Assembly: GCA_033239005.1 (NCBI GenBank)
Contig: BSQZ01000070.1
Location: 1,381,617-1,445,616 of the forward strand
DNA length: 64,000 bases
Direction of reading: 5' to 3'
Source of the DNA: Lamellibrachia satsuma
Taxonomy: Eukaryota > Annelida > Polychaeta > Sabellida > Siboglinidae
Both the position numbers and the translations under genes were made by a program. The notes under the pieces are model-generated. The model was not told the DNA's origin and did no database searches. It saw nothing but the letters and a program-made list of their open reading frames with translations. Below are positions 1 to 8,225 of the stretch, one piece after another; the first letter of the stretch is position 1; each line of letters starts with the position of its first letter.

Positions 1-958
1 TACTGCTGCCCCTTTCCACTTAGATGAAGCCTGTCCTTCATGTACATATCAACCCTTCCAACAAAACTTCCCCACAAATCCACAAAACCAACTTCCTCTT
101 CCCTACATAGCTTCTCGATTAGCATGTTAATCCCCCGGCAATTTCTATATCTATGACCCCTCCTTCCTATTACATGTGTACTGGTAAAATCCCTGACAGT
201 ATTACCTGCTCAACCCGCGTCTGCTTTAGTGTTCTGACCAAATTCCTGTATTTCCTAACTATGGCAGTTGTACCATCCTCTCTACGTTATTTGTCCATAC
301 GTGTACTAAAACAGATCCACCCTTGCCCGAACCCACGACGTTTTCTACCATCTCAGTTATTGCCTCTATTTTGGTCCCAGGCAAGCAAACTACCACTTCA
401 TCTCCATTGTTTAAGACTCTGTCGGTCTTCCTAACTATTGAGTCCCCCACAAATACCCTCACTCTCTTTCTCACCCCCTCTATCAGTGCCTCGGAATAGC
501 TCTTCCGATGGATCCCCTCCATCACATTCTGTCCTGCAGCCTTGTCACTTGGTGCAGACTGTTATCAGGCTCTCTCTCACTCATCAACCTGTCACCTTTC
601 CCTCCCGTCTCCTGGCTAACTTACGCTACCGTCGCCTTCCATCCTGACACCTCCACTCCCGTCTCCCGCATTCCCATCGCCTTAACTATCGTCTCCTCCC
701 CCCAGACCCCTTCGCTACTGTCTCCCCCACTTCCCTTTCCTTCGATCCATTTGTCTTCCCTCCCATTTCTTTCCTTCTCGTCTCCTTACGTCCTGTGTCC
801 CTACGACCTGTCACCTTACCTCCTCTCAGCCTCCTCCCAGGTTGAGGAGAGCTCTCCCTAGCATCTCTCTCGTCGTCTTCCCCCACTTCATCATCTAATG
901 TCCCCCACCAAAACCACTGGCACAAAACAGCCTGCCACTTAGCGAATACGGAGACCAC
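1..958 (-). pseudogene. LINE ORF1 remnant with SGNH/esterase-like domain
   Basis: Read on the minus strand, 525 to 259 stays open and contains a GDSIVR block typical of SGNH hydrolases, then an HVWTNN block where the family usually has GTNN. After a break, 258 to 1 continues the same domain with FVDLWGSFVGRVDMYM and a D-x-L-H block (DRLHLSGKG). Such esterase domains sit in ORF1 of CR1/L2-type non-LTR retrotransposons. The stretch 526-958 is acidic/basic low-complexity and may be the linker upstream of the domain. Stops and the lost glycine make it a dead fragment. E1 is inserted about 100 bp upstream of it. A host esterase is possible but the linker and decay favour a LINE. Confidence 0.6.
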
Positions 959-1052
959 TGTGTAAACAAAACAACGAAATCAGTGTAAACGAACTTACGC
1001 TAAAATCCTGCTGTTAATTCCTTTTTACTGAAATCGTTTACTACAACTATGT

Positions 1053-1058
1053 CAGATA
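1053..1058. repeat. Target-site duplication, left side of E1 (CAGATA)
   Basis: CAGATA directly abuts the first base of the left TIR and is repeated exactly at 19051-19056 after the right TIR. Six-base duplications are the hallmark of Polinton/Maverick integration. Confidence 0.93.
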
Positions 1059-1271
1059 AGTAGTATACGGAGGTTTTTGGGACCCCCTTATCGCCGCAAT
1101 CTAAGATCAAAGGAAGATCAAAGGAATGGCCCCTAATATCGCCCACCCGTTGAAGAGTGCGCGCAGCCAATGAGAGAGCAGTAGAGCGCCCCCTGGCGAG
1201 CGTAGTTGAGCGTAGTGCATGCTGGGTAAGGTAAGCGCCCCCTAGGGACTGGAGGAGGAACGAATATTGAC
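1059..1271. repeat. E1 left terminal inverted repeat
   Basis: 213 bp, inverted copy of 18838-19050 with a single obvious mismatch (T/A near 1125). It starts with AG as Polintons do. It contains two AGCGCCCCCT motifs. Confidence 0.95.
1184..1249. promoter_or_regulatory. Pair of CTCF-like GCGCCCCCT motifs in E1 left TIR
   Basis: GAGCGCCCCCTGGCGAG (1184-1200) and AAGCGCCCCCTAGGGAC (1233-1249). Read on the minus strand both give a core close to the animal CTCF consensus CCASYAGGGGGCGC. The same paired arrangement is in the otherwise unrelated E2 TIRs. Binding is inferred only. Confidence 0.45.
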
Positions 1272-1340
1272 CTAGTTACGTTTACCGGAGGGTCATTAAC
1301 CTAATAAGGAGACGAACACAATCGTACGGTGCACACGTAT

Positions 1341-1346
1341 TTTACT
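1341..1346 (-). terminator. Variant poly(A) signal of E1 leftward late unit
   Basis: The minus strand reads AGTAAA about 205 bp beyond the protease stop. E2 has the canonical AATAAA in the same context (39647-39652, flanked by the same ACGTGTGCA sequence), so this is a one-base variant. Confidence 0.5.
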
Positions 1347-1440
1347 GAATACAACAAAGCGGCAGCAGTACAAACGAGGCGATCGTGTGTGATTGGATAC
1401 AACGAGCTGGGTATGATGAATATGAAGACGATGACGAGGC

Positions 1441-1552
1441 GACTTGCGAATGGTGACCATCGCGCCAGAGGTCGCGAACTTAGGGGTGTCTCCACCGCGC
1501 CAGAGGTTCGAGGGCGAGCTTACGGGTGGAGCGACCACCGCGCCAGAGGCTC
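1441..1552 (-). promoter_or_regulatory. Three copies of a conserved 3'UTR stem-loop element
   Basis: On the sense (minus) strand, three near-repeats each read ACCTCTGGCGCGGTG, then a short loop, a complementary CACC-like arm and a TAAG/CAAG ending (1516-1552, 1477-1510, 1441-1475). The arms covary: GGTG with CACC, GGTGG with CCACC, ATGG with CCAT. They lie between the protease stop and the poly(A) signal. Related copies lie in the other leftward 3'UTR (13121-13155) and in both E2 3'UTRs. Confidence 0.5.
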
Positions 1553-2029
1553 AGTATGATGCGTGATAGTACGGTATACCCTTTTTCAGCAGCTTAATCC
1601 AATCGAACACGCGACAATCGTTAGCGACCAGATCGGTGCGGAAAGCATTGACGAAAGTGCTCATGGGAGCGCCGTTACAACGAAACATGATATAAGTGAC
1701 GCAATATTGTCCGCAAACGTTAGACAGAGGACTCTGAAGCGTCTTGCTGTTATGAGTCCACTCGGAACAGTGTTTGTTCAGAAGGTGCGGAACGCCGCGT
1801 GACGAGGCGGCAGACCGTACGAACAGAAGTATTCGCCGCGCCCGTCGGAGGACAGGTACAGCGCTATCCAATGTTCGCCCGGTTCGTCGCCGTCGTCGGT
1901 GTTGCACACGAAGGCGATCGGCAAAGCGTCAATTGTTGCAGGCAGTCCATCTCGGGGTACGACGCCGCCAAAGACGGACCGGGTCTTCGGATCCATCGCC
2001 AGTAGACGGGCGATCTGCAGGGTGTCCAT
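1551..2029 (-). pseudogene. Adenain-like cysteine protease, frameshifted
   Basis: Maturation protease of the adenovirus/Polinton type (C5 family), which cleaves capsid precursors during virion assembly. The N-terminal part has the catalytic His in GEHWIAL; the C-terminal part has the Gln and nucleophile Cys in VCGQYC. Compared with the intact 162-aa E2 copy (40043-40531), E1 lacks one base near 1780 (CAGAAGG against CAGGAAGG), splitting the frame after the AAFRTF segment. The usual acidic residue in the FDSYG-like block is Cys here (EYFCSYG), as in E2. The start ATG at 2029 lies two bases after the capsid gene stop. Confidence 0.88.
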
Positions 2030-2030
2030 C

Positions 2031-3347
2031 TCAGTAGTCGTGGATGACGTTGCGGTTCTTGTCGATCTCCAGCACGGACTCGAATTCGGCGTAGGCGACG
2101 ACGTTCACGGTGGCCCGAAGCGCTTCGCGGAAATGGAATTCTAAGCGCAGGTTGCCCTTTTGTATCAGATGAAAGCAGGGACCGTCGCACTGGTCGGGGG
2201 TAAGGTCGAAACAGAAGAAGGTGTAGCCGTCTCGATAGTCGTCGCGAGTCAGACCGTTCCCCTCGTCCTGCCATAGCTTGCCGGTCGAGGTGAACATGCT
2301 CGCGTAGCTCCTGGCGAAGAGGTTTTCTGCGAAGTTGGGCTGGAAGGGTTTGGCGGGTATCTGACGACCGTCCACGTACACGGAGACGAAGCTGATGGCG
2401 TTGTTCTTGGCGTGAAAGGGGTTTGTGGCGTACGTGCCGTTGTAGGCGTCGTTGTCGATGCAGCACAGTACGAGACGTTTCGGCAGGGAGCCGAGGAACA
2501 GGTTCTCGTGCGTGTGCGACAGAGCGCCCGTGGGAATGGAGTACACCTTGCATTCGACGGGTCGTAACGCATACTTGACCGTGGCCTGCTGGAGAGCCAT
2601 GATGTGCGCCTTCTGCACGGCCGGAGTGATGGTAGCCTTCTTGACGAACAAGGACGCGTTGACGATGATTATCTTGTACTCGTTCTGTCCACCGGCTATC
2701 AGCGCAAACTCGGGCGTGCTGCGCACCAGGCGTAACTTGACGTCGACACCGTTGATCAGGAATTTATCCTGCAGAAACATATCCACGTGGAGACGACCCA
2801 TCATGTCGACCACGCGACCGCCGGCTATGTAGTCTCGTCGAGTCACGAACCCGGGGTTAGGATCGGGTCCGGCGGCCAGCTTGGCGGCGTGCATGCGACT
2901 AGCCTTGTCCTTGTACCACAGCTGATTCGTCAGCTGCGTCGACTTGGCATCGAATCCGTAACTCAGCAGCGTCTCTATGTATGAACGATACGGGTACGAG
3001 TTGGAGGACGAAGAGGTCACGAGCGTGCCGTTCAGGGAGAGGTCGACGTGGCTGAACAGCGAATGCAAGAAGTTGTTCACCGGTCCCACGGGCTCGCCCG
3101 CATCGATAGGGTTACCGTCGGCGCGCGTCACCTTCACCTGCAGGTGGAGCATCGTGTTGGCGAGATCTATGTAGTCGTCACCCGATCCGGGGATGAAGAA
3201 TTCTATCGGGCCTCCAGAGTCCAGAGAGGCCATGGGTTGATGTTCCACCACGTGACTGTCGGCGATGCAGTTCTGAGTGGGGGGTACGGTAAAGAGATCC
3301 AGCTCGGTCTTGACCCCCTCGCACGACTGTCTATGCACGAACGCCAT
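2031..3347 (-). CDS. MCP: Major capsid protein (double jelly-roll)
   Basis: 438-aa open frame beginning at ATG 3347; E2 encodes an equally long homologue at 40533-41849. It is the hexon-type double jelly-roll capsid subunit of Polintons/adintoviruses, recognised from the N-terminal HQP..SLDSGGPIEF block, the LDLFTVPPTQ start region and the C-terminal FDLTPDQCDG and NVVAYAEFESVLEIDKNRN segments. It sits between the protease and pX genes, the order usual in these elements. The frame is uninterrupted, unlike most E1 neighbours. A TATAAGA sequence (minus strand, 3442-3448) about 95 bp upstream may serve as a late promoter; E2 has TATAAAA at the same place. Confidence 0.92.
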   Translation of the reverse strand: MAFVHRQSCEGVKTELDLFTVPPTQNCIADSHVVEHQPMASLDSGGPIEFFIPGSGDDYIDLANTMLHLQVKVTRADGNPIDAGEPVGPVNNFLHSLFSHVDLSLNGTLVTSSSSNSYPYRSYIETLLSYGFDAKSTQLTNQLWYKDKASRMHAAKLAAGPDPNPGFVTRRDYIAGGRVVDMMGRLHVDMFLQDKFLINGVDVKLRLVRSTPEFALIAGGQNEYKIIIVNASLFVKKATITPAVQKAHIMALQQATVKYALRPVECKVYSIPTGALSHTHENLFLGSLPKRLVLCCIDNDAYNGTYATNPFHAKNNAISFVSVYVDGRQIPAKPFQPNFAENLFARSYASMFTSTGKLWQDEGNGLTRDDYRDGYTFFCFDLTPDQCDGPCFHLIQKGNLRLEFHFREALRATVNVVAYAEFESVLEIDKNRNVIHDY

Positions 3348-3475
3348 CGTTGTCGTCGAATATGTCGGCCGTGCGTTTCTTGGACGTCCGTTTCTTGCGA
3401 TGTCTCGTTACTGCAGTGCCGAACGTCCTTGCACCCGCTCCTCTTATACGTTTACCAGGGGTCGCGGAATACTGC

Positions 3476-3730
3476 TCAGCACGGCATCGGTGACGCGTCG
3501 TTTGGCAGCCGTTTTATGTTCTGGCCCGATAAGACGTCGCCAGCTATGCGAACGCCGGTCTTCAACGCTCCCCTGCCCCACGCCGCGGCACCTCTCTTGA
3601 TGAGTGGCATGGCGCTGCGCAACAGACCGCCGAACAGACTGCCCAGTCCGTGACCTCGCTGGTATTGCGCACCGGCGAAGTAGGGCAGCGCACCGCCAGC
3701 CTGACGCGCGTAATAATCGTTGTAATTCAT
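3476..3730 (-). pseudogene. pX-like basic virion peptide, 3' part out of frame
   Basis: Opens MNYNDYYARQAGGALPYFAG followed by a glycine-rich AQYQRGHGLGSLF segment and a hydrophobic/basic IKRG helix. This start is the signature of the adintovirus pX gene, a small virion core protein related to adenovirus X/Mu. The frame ends after 84 aa, whereas the E2 copy runs 137 aa into a Lys/Arg-rich tail. Aligning the DNA shows one base missing in E1 near 3510, after which the basic tail is out of frame and further eroded. The start codon shares its A with the TGA that would end the penton gene. Confidence 0.8.
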
Positions 3731-4559
3731 CAGAACAGTCCGGTCTTGCGTCGACGAAAATGAAGCGTCACCGACACTCTACCGTATTCGAATGGCACGC
3801 GTCGACCCATGTCGTTCCTTATATCCACCTCGATCGAGCTGAAGCTCGAGCGCATCAGGGCACGTAGTGCACGTTAGTGAAACTAGCGGTCACCCTGTCA
3901 CCGTGACGTCCGCTAATCGGAAGGGTACGCAACAGAGGCGCGAGAGTGTCACCCACTATACGAGACTCCACGATGTCCGTGTAGACGTAGAGGGTGTCGA
4001 ACCCCTGCGTCAGGTCCACCACATCGGGCGCCTCGATGTGGAAGGGGTACGCCGAGTCGGGATGTTGGGAGTCGTCGGGGAGGACGGGATATGACGTAAC
4101 CGCCTTCGGCTCGCTGGCTACGGGTTCACGGAATCCCAACAGGGACGCGGTCGCGCTGTGGTGCGGTATGGTGAACAGGGTGTTCTCTGTCATGTGTAAC
4201 GTCATTTTCCGAGTGACGGAACTATAGCTCATGTGAGCCTTTGTCTTCTCCGTCTGCATACTGTACAGTCCCTTGTTGACGTGATACATCAATGATATCG
4301 GATCGTCGTAATACCCGCACGGCAACTTCGAACGGTGGGACGAGTCCGTAGCATCGAGCGTGTTGAGGAAGAACCAGACATCGTTCTCCGTGACGTTGTA
4401 CCAAGTGTGCGGATACTGGATCTCAGCCAACCCACACTCCCACTCGCCGGTAAGATCGATGCGTTGAGGCAAGGCCGTGACGTAATGGGTCAAGGTGTTG
4501 CCGGGGTGCATCTTCATGGAAGCGTTGCTAGGCAGCGTCATGTAGAAATCAATCGCCAT
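3730..4559 (-). pseudogene. Penton-like vertex protein, C-terminus out of frame
   Basis: Minor capsid (single jelly-roll penton) protein. MAIDFYMTLPSNASMKM at the start, WECGLAEIQYPHTWYNV near residue 40 and a GFDTLYVYTDIVESRIVGD block near residue 185 match the intact 310-aa E2 protein. E1 stays open for 234 aa (3855-4559). A one-base deletion near 3857 then puts the last ~45 codons, still readable to 3730, out of frame. E1 also lacks about 30 residues of the variable middle loop present in E2. The ATG lies inside the last codons of the upstream membrane-protein gene (11-bp overlap). Confidence 0.85.
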
Positions 4560-4869
4560 GACGTCTCAACGTGGGATTGGGCAGTAGGTAACCCAAAGAA
4601 CTACTCAACAGAGCCGTCCACAGATTAGAATCGACGTGACCTTTCGTCAGGTTGTAAATGCTGATCAGAATGACCGTGTACAAGACGACGACCTGACACA
4701 GAAACACAATCTCCTCTTTGGGGCACTCGGTACCGAACAGATGCCAGGGAGTGCTGTCTGGCTCGTTCGGTGCAGCGTCAGTACAGTCCTCGTGTTCGTT
4801 CACCTCTTTCTCCTCGTCTATGATGGTGGTGGTGCAGGTCGGTGGTGGGGGTGTCGCGTCGTGTGTCAT
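4549..4869 (-). CDS. Small single-span membrane protein of Polintons
   Basis: 106 aa. The N-terminal half is acidic and proline/threonine rich; residues ~58-78 form a transmembrane helix (FLCQVVVLYTVILISIYNL). It ends in a conserved LWTALLSSSLGYLLPNP segment. The E2 homologue (43171-43503, 110 aa) keeps the helix and tail almost unchanged while the acidic part diverges. This small protein recurs in Polintons immediately upstream of the penton gene. Its role is unknown; a virion-membrane or assembly function is a guess from position. The frame is intact and preceded 36 bp upstream by a TATA box. Confidence 0.75.
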   Translation of the reverse strand: MTHDATPPPPTCTTTIIDEEKEVNEHEDCTDAAPNEPDSTPWHLFGTECPKEEIVFLCQVVVLYTVILISIYNLTKGHVDSNLWTALLSSSLGYLLPNPTLRRHGD

Positions 4870-4899
4870 TGCTCGAATGCAGTGTCGGCATGTGCGAGG

Positions 4900-5966
4900 C
4901 TAGTCTTTATAGTTGACGAGTCCCTTGGCATCGATCCAGCTGTTGAAGTGGGAGGAATGGCCGAACCATTTCACCAGAGCTTCCTTTCGTCTACCGACCG
5001 TACGGCGTTTCAGTACCGCTTCAACACGGTACACCTTATCAAAGGGTACCGTCACCTTCTGCAGCTCCAGTTCGTAGAAGGTACCCTCCAGCACTTCGCC
5101 GAGATCGTCCCGCAGCCGATACACGGGTGGATCGGAGGGTGAACCTCGTGTATCGTGAACAACTCTTCGCTCCAGTTCGTCTCGTAGCCCTTTTCGAACG
5201 TGCGTTTGTACTTGCTGACACGCACGCGATCCGACACGTGCAACTTGGGCACGCCCTTACCATCGTGACCGTACAGACGTTGCCACACCTGTTCCTGGTT
5301 CTGTGCATTCACCTGTGACGGAGCCATACCGATCATGCGGTGGCGGGCATTGTTATACGATCGCATCAGGTCCGGAAGAATGTCGATGTACCGCCACGTC
5401 TGGTGTTTCGTGAAGTAGCGCCACATGCGCCTCTTCAACGTTCCGTTGAACCGTTCCACGACGGCTGCCTTCGTCTCCGCGTTGTGCGTGTAGAAGTAAT
5501 GTATGTCGTAACGCTTCAATAGCGCCTGAACGGATTTGTTCCGGAATTCTGTGCCTTTATCCGTCTGCAAGGTCTGGGGGCGAACGTCGACGAACGTGGA
5601 TTGCAGCGCCGCCACCAACGACGCCGCGGACTTGTTCTTCATGGGAACACACCAGGCCACTTTCGAGAAGACGTCGATCATCGTGAGGAGAAAGGCCATG
5701 CCGTTGTTGAAGCGTTTGACCTTCGACATGTCCACGAGATCGGCCTGCCACTGCTGATGCATACCACCCACGACGACTTGTCGTCTCTTGAAATGACGTC
5801 TCGCTGGTTTGTGTAAGGTGTAGGTGTCCTGTGCCGACAACCATGCCTTGACGGTCTTCTCTGGCAGGCGCGTGACGCGTCGCAAGCCAGCGACGCCGCC
5901 ATAACTGCCTACCTTCGTGGGATCGAAGTAGACCCCACTCAAGGTGCGGTCTCCCCTCTGTGCCAT
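4900..5966 (-). pseudogene. INT: Chromodomain DDE integrase, frameshifted
   Basis: Retroviral-type integrase that would insert the element and make the 6-bp duplication. From the ATG at 5966, the catalytic core shows D in WQADLVDM, D in LQTDKGTEF and E in VVERFNGTLK (D,D-35-E spacing). The C-terminal end is a chromodomain (VYRVEAVLKRR...ALVKWFGHSSHFNSWID), a targeting module common in Polinton integrases. The open frame extends upstream to 6260 but has no ATG there, and the start chosen matches E2. One missing base near 5140 separates the core from the C-terminal 74-codon chromodomain frame (4900-5124). Otherwise the ~355-codon gene is complete. Confidence 0.9.
4905..4911 (-). promoter_or_regulatory. 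TATA box of the membrane protein/penton transcript
   Basis: TATAAAG on the minus strand, 36 bp before the ATG at 4869. It is embedded in the last codons of the integrase gene (Asn-Tyr-Lys-Asp-stop). E2 has the same box at the same spacing (43539-43545). Confidence 0.55.
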
Positions 5967-5989
5967 CAAAAGAGGAGGACCGATGCGTT

Positions 5990-6450
5990 GACGCAACGTC
6001 TCCCAGCAAGGTGAGTCCTTCGAACAATAGCGCAGCGACGAGGGAACGGTACGCGTCCTGTGGATCGACGAGCATGACGAACACTGAGCTAGGGACACGC
6101 GTCGTACCACCTTATACGGTGTTCCGTCCAGCCAATGACGACGAAGTCTTGCGTGATGCGGGGGGAGGGTGGGTGGGTGGACGAGGAATGGTCCGTTCGT
6201 CGAGCGAGGGGGGTTCGAATAACGCCTGTTGCATATAACTCTGGAGTATACCGTGAGCAATCATGTAAAGTCCACTGATAAATATCGCACCGACGATGGA
6301 GCGGTACACGTCGTCCTGTGGATCGGGCGACATGACGAACACTGCGCTCCGGACACGCATCGTACCATCCTATAGGTTGTCCCAACCAGCCAATGACGAC
6401 AACGCCTTGCGTGATTCGGGGGGTGGAGTGGGCATGGTATGTTCCATTCG
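5990..6450 (-). repeat. Imperfect tandem duplication, period ~258 bp
   Basis: The stretch around 5990-6200 repeats 6245-6450: both contain a CCTGTGGATCG block, a CGTACCA block and a CAGCCAATGACGAC block. The repeat carries the 3' end of the 259-aa gene and the 5' end of the small membrane-protein gene. E2 has a single copy. Confidence 0.7.
6112..6333 (-). CDS. Small hydrophobic protein with chimeric tail
   Basis: From ATG 6333, 73 aa: MSPDPQDDVYRS followed by a hydrophobic helix (IVGAIFISGLYMIAHGIL). The first half matches the 47-aa E2 protein at 44743-44886. The second half is copied from the C-terminus of the neighbouring 259-aa protein through the tandem duplication, so the E1 product is a fusion that E2 lacks. 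A second, shorter relative of the N-terminus (LVDPQDAYRSLVAALL) begins near 6074 from the other repeat copy and runs into the integrase 5' region. Function unknown; probably membrane-associated. Confidence 0.5.
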   Translation of the reverse strand: MSPDPQDDVYRSIVGAIFISGLYMIAHGILQSYMQQALFEPPSLDERTIPRPPTHPPPASRKTSSSLAGRNTV

Positions 6451-7149
6451 ACGGCTCTGACGGGCGAGGGGTGACCAACTTAGCGATCGTCGTGCACTAC
6501 CCGATGCAGCACGCGGAGTAGCAAGTGACCGACGAGAGGGAGTGACCGTCGGCTCCGGACGTATGTAGGCTCTCCTGGAGACGTTACCGACCAACGTCAT
6601 GGGTAGGTTGATGGCACGGAGTTGTCGGGCGAATGGCTGCCAACCCGTCGGAGCGGTCTTACTCTTACGCAACATATCATTAACGAGATCCACCACGTTA
6701 CTTCCGACAACCGGCACGCCCTCGTGTATCAGTTCGCCGCGAGCGGTCCACGCGACGTCTCTCTTGAGATGCTCCATCAAACGGCTGGCTTTGGCCTTCA
6801 TGGTCTTGGGAACGGTGGCCAAGACGGTGGCCTCCAGTCCGCTAATAGGGGCTCGTGCTGTACCCTCCGACCCCGACTCCGACGTCACCTCCGGCTCGTT
6901 CACCGTGACCACGCGTAGCGGTTCCTTGACGCGTTTATCGGCCAAGGCGTTGTACCGCTGCAACACCTGATTATACAGGGTCACCTTGGTCCCGTCGTCT
7001 AGGTCCGTTCTATCTAGGATGGTCTTCATCTCGTCATCGAGGGCTTGCACCTTCTTGCCTAAGGTGTCGGTTGCGGGTGGGGGTGGGGGTGACCGCAGCG
7101 TGTCCAACAGTCGCGGGTCCACCAAGGCCATCCTGCGTGCGTGCTCCAT
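6370..7149 (-). CDS. Conserved Polinton protein of unknown function (259 aa)
   Basis: Intact frame from ATG 7149. The N-terminus is helical and proline-linked (LGKKVQALDDEMKTILDR, then LYNQVLQRYNALADKR). The central part is variable. The strongest block is residues ~125-200: VPKTMKAKASRLMEHLK, RGELIHEGVPVVGSN, VVDLVNDMLR, PTGWQPFARQLRAINLP and LVGNVSRRAYI. The tail is Arg/Ser rich. E2 has a 266-aa homologue with the same blocks at 44926-45726. I recognise it as a recurrent Polinton protein but know of no assigned function; position next to capsid and ATPase genes suggests a virion component. Confidence 0.75.
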   Translation of the reverse strand: MEHARRMALVDPRLLDTLRSPPPPPATDTLGKKVQALDDEMKTILDRTDLDDGTKVTLYNQVLQRYNALADKRVKEPLRVVTVNEPEVTSESGSEGTARAPISGLEATVLATVPKTMKAKASRLMEHLKRDVAWTARGELIHEGVPVVGSNVVDLVNDMLRKSKTAPTGWQPFARQLRAINLPMTLVGNVSRRAYIRPEPTVTPSRRSLATPRAASGSARRSLSWSPLARQSRRMEHTMPTPPPESRKALSSLAGWDNL

Positions 7150-7153
7150 GTAT

Positions 7154-7525
7154 CTACCCCCCTGAGGTCAGCGCCTGTCGGAGCAAGGGTAGCAAGACCG
7201 TACTTGCCAAAGGTGCTAGGAAGGCCGATAGGAAACCGCCGCTCTGTCCCTCGCCAACCTGCGGCTGTAGCAAGATGCGTCGTCTTCTGGCAGCGACCGT
7301 TCGTTTATTAGCCAACTCGCGTAACTTCGTCTTGTATTTATTCAATCGTCGCCTCTGTATGGCGCTCAATGGAATGTTCTTTGTTAGTATGTTGTAGGCA
7401 CACTCGGCCAGTGCACACAGCAGATCGGCGTCGGTGTTGGCGATGATGGCCTTTTTAATTTTGTTGTTCTTGACTCTGGCCAGGGCCTGTATGCACACGA
7501 TGTGTCTCTTCACCAGGGCAGACAT
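7154..7525 (-). CDS. Basic protein with hydrophobic C-terminus, possible minor virion protein
   Basis: 123 aa from ATG 7525 (the frame stays open upstream to 7594, but E2 conservation starts at MSALVKRHI). It begins with a helical KRHIVCIQAL segment, then DADLLCALAECAYNIL, a run of Lys/Arg (RRRLNKYKTKLRELANK, ARRRR) and a C-terminal GGFLSAFLAPLAS..LLPLL hydrophobic segment preceded by GEGQSGG, which resembles a protease-processing Gly-Gly site. That layout suggests a DNA- or membrane-interacting minor capsid protein. The E2 homologue is 45727-46128. A TATAAAA box lies 36 bp upstream. Confidence 0.7.
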   Translation of the reverse strand: MSALVKRHIVCIQALARVKNNKIKKAIIANTDADLLCALAECAYNILTKNIPLSAIQRRRLNKYKTKLRELANKRTVAARRRRILLQPQVGEGQSGGFLSAFLAPLASTVLLPLLRQALTSGG

Positions 7526-7560
7526 GATGCGAATGAAGAGACTATCCACACACGCGGTCG

Positions 7561-7567
7561 TTTTATA
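7561..7567 (-). promoter_or_regulatory. TATA box upstream of the 123-aa gene
   Basis: TATAAAA on the minus strand, 36 bp before ATG 7525, within the end of the ATPase gene. Conserved in E2 (46163-46170). Confidence 0.55.
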
Positions 7568-8187
7568 CCTTCGGCAGGTACACGTACTGAACACGGTCGT
7601 CTGGAAATATGGCCGTGCGCAGACGCATGTCCTCGGGCGTGTCCTGTTTGAGATCGATCAATAGATAACCGTACGGTACCGCCGTGGCGTCTTTAAACGC
7701 CTCTTGCACGAACTTGCCGCGTCCCGGATACATCTGCCGCGCCAAGGTCGCCATCTGCGATGCGTCACGTGGATTCTTGAACACCACCATGTACTGGGAA
7801 TTCAGACTGATGGTGCGACTCTCTTTGTTTTTAGGGAACAGGTTCTGTACTAGATACAGCACGGACGTGTTCCTGTGGTGACTTTTTTAGTGAACAGGGT
7901 CGTGACCCGTTCGTCCGTTTCCGCCATGAGATCGTCTATGACGATGAGGTTCCTCGTTGTCGGAACGAACATGTCCGCCGTCGGTAACCCTTCCTCGAAT
8001 CGCACGTGACCCAAGTCCGTCGTCGCGTAAGCCTCTTGCCATGCTCCGTAACACCACGTTATTTGTTCGGGTGGCGGATCGATCATCGCAGCGGCGTGAC
8101 GCAACATACGCGTCACGAAAGTACTCTTGCCGCATCCCGTCGGTCCGGCGACGACGCACGTGAAGGGTGTTTCCATCGGGCATCCAT
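7563..8187 (-). pseudogene. ATP: FtsK/HerA-type genome-packaging ATPase, two frameshifts
   Basis: Motor that would pump DNA into the capsid. Walker A is GPTGCGKST near residue 14 and Walker B is NLIVIDDLM near residue 95; the C-terminal half carries LVQNLFPKNKESRTISLN and YGYLLIDLKQDT. The intact E2 copy (46166-46792) is 208 aa. E1 is two bases shorter: one deletion near 8170 shifts the original ATG at 8187 out of frame (an in-frame ATG at 8176 remains), and another in a T-run near 7880 splits the gene after the Walker B region. Both breaks are single-base losses. Confidence 0.88.
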
Positions 8188-8225
8188 GATTGCGTATGAA
8201 ACGAGTGCAGCGTGCATCGCCTTTT

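Noticed and set aside
5557..6084. 175-aa minus-strand frame overlapping the integrase
   Set aside because: Only its first ~20 residues resemble the small membrane protein; the rest is an out-of-frame reading of the integrase gene.
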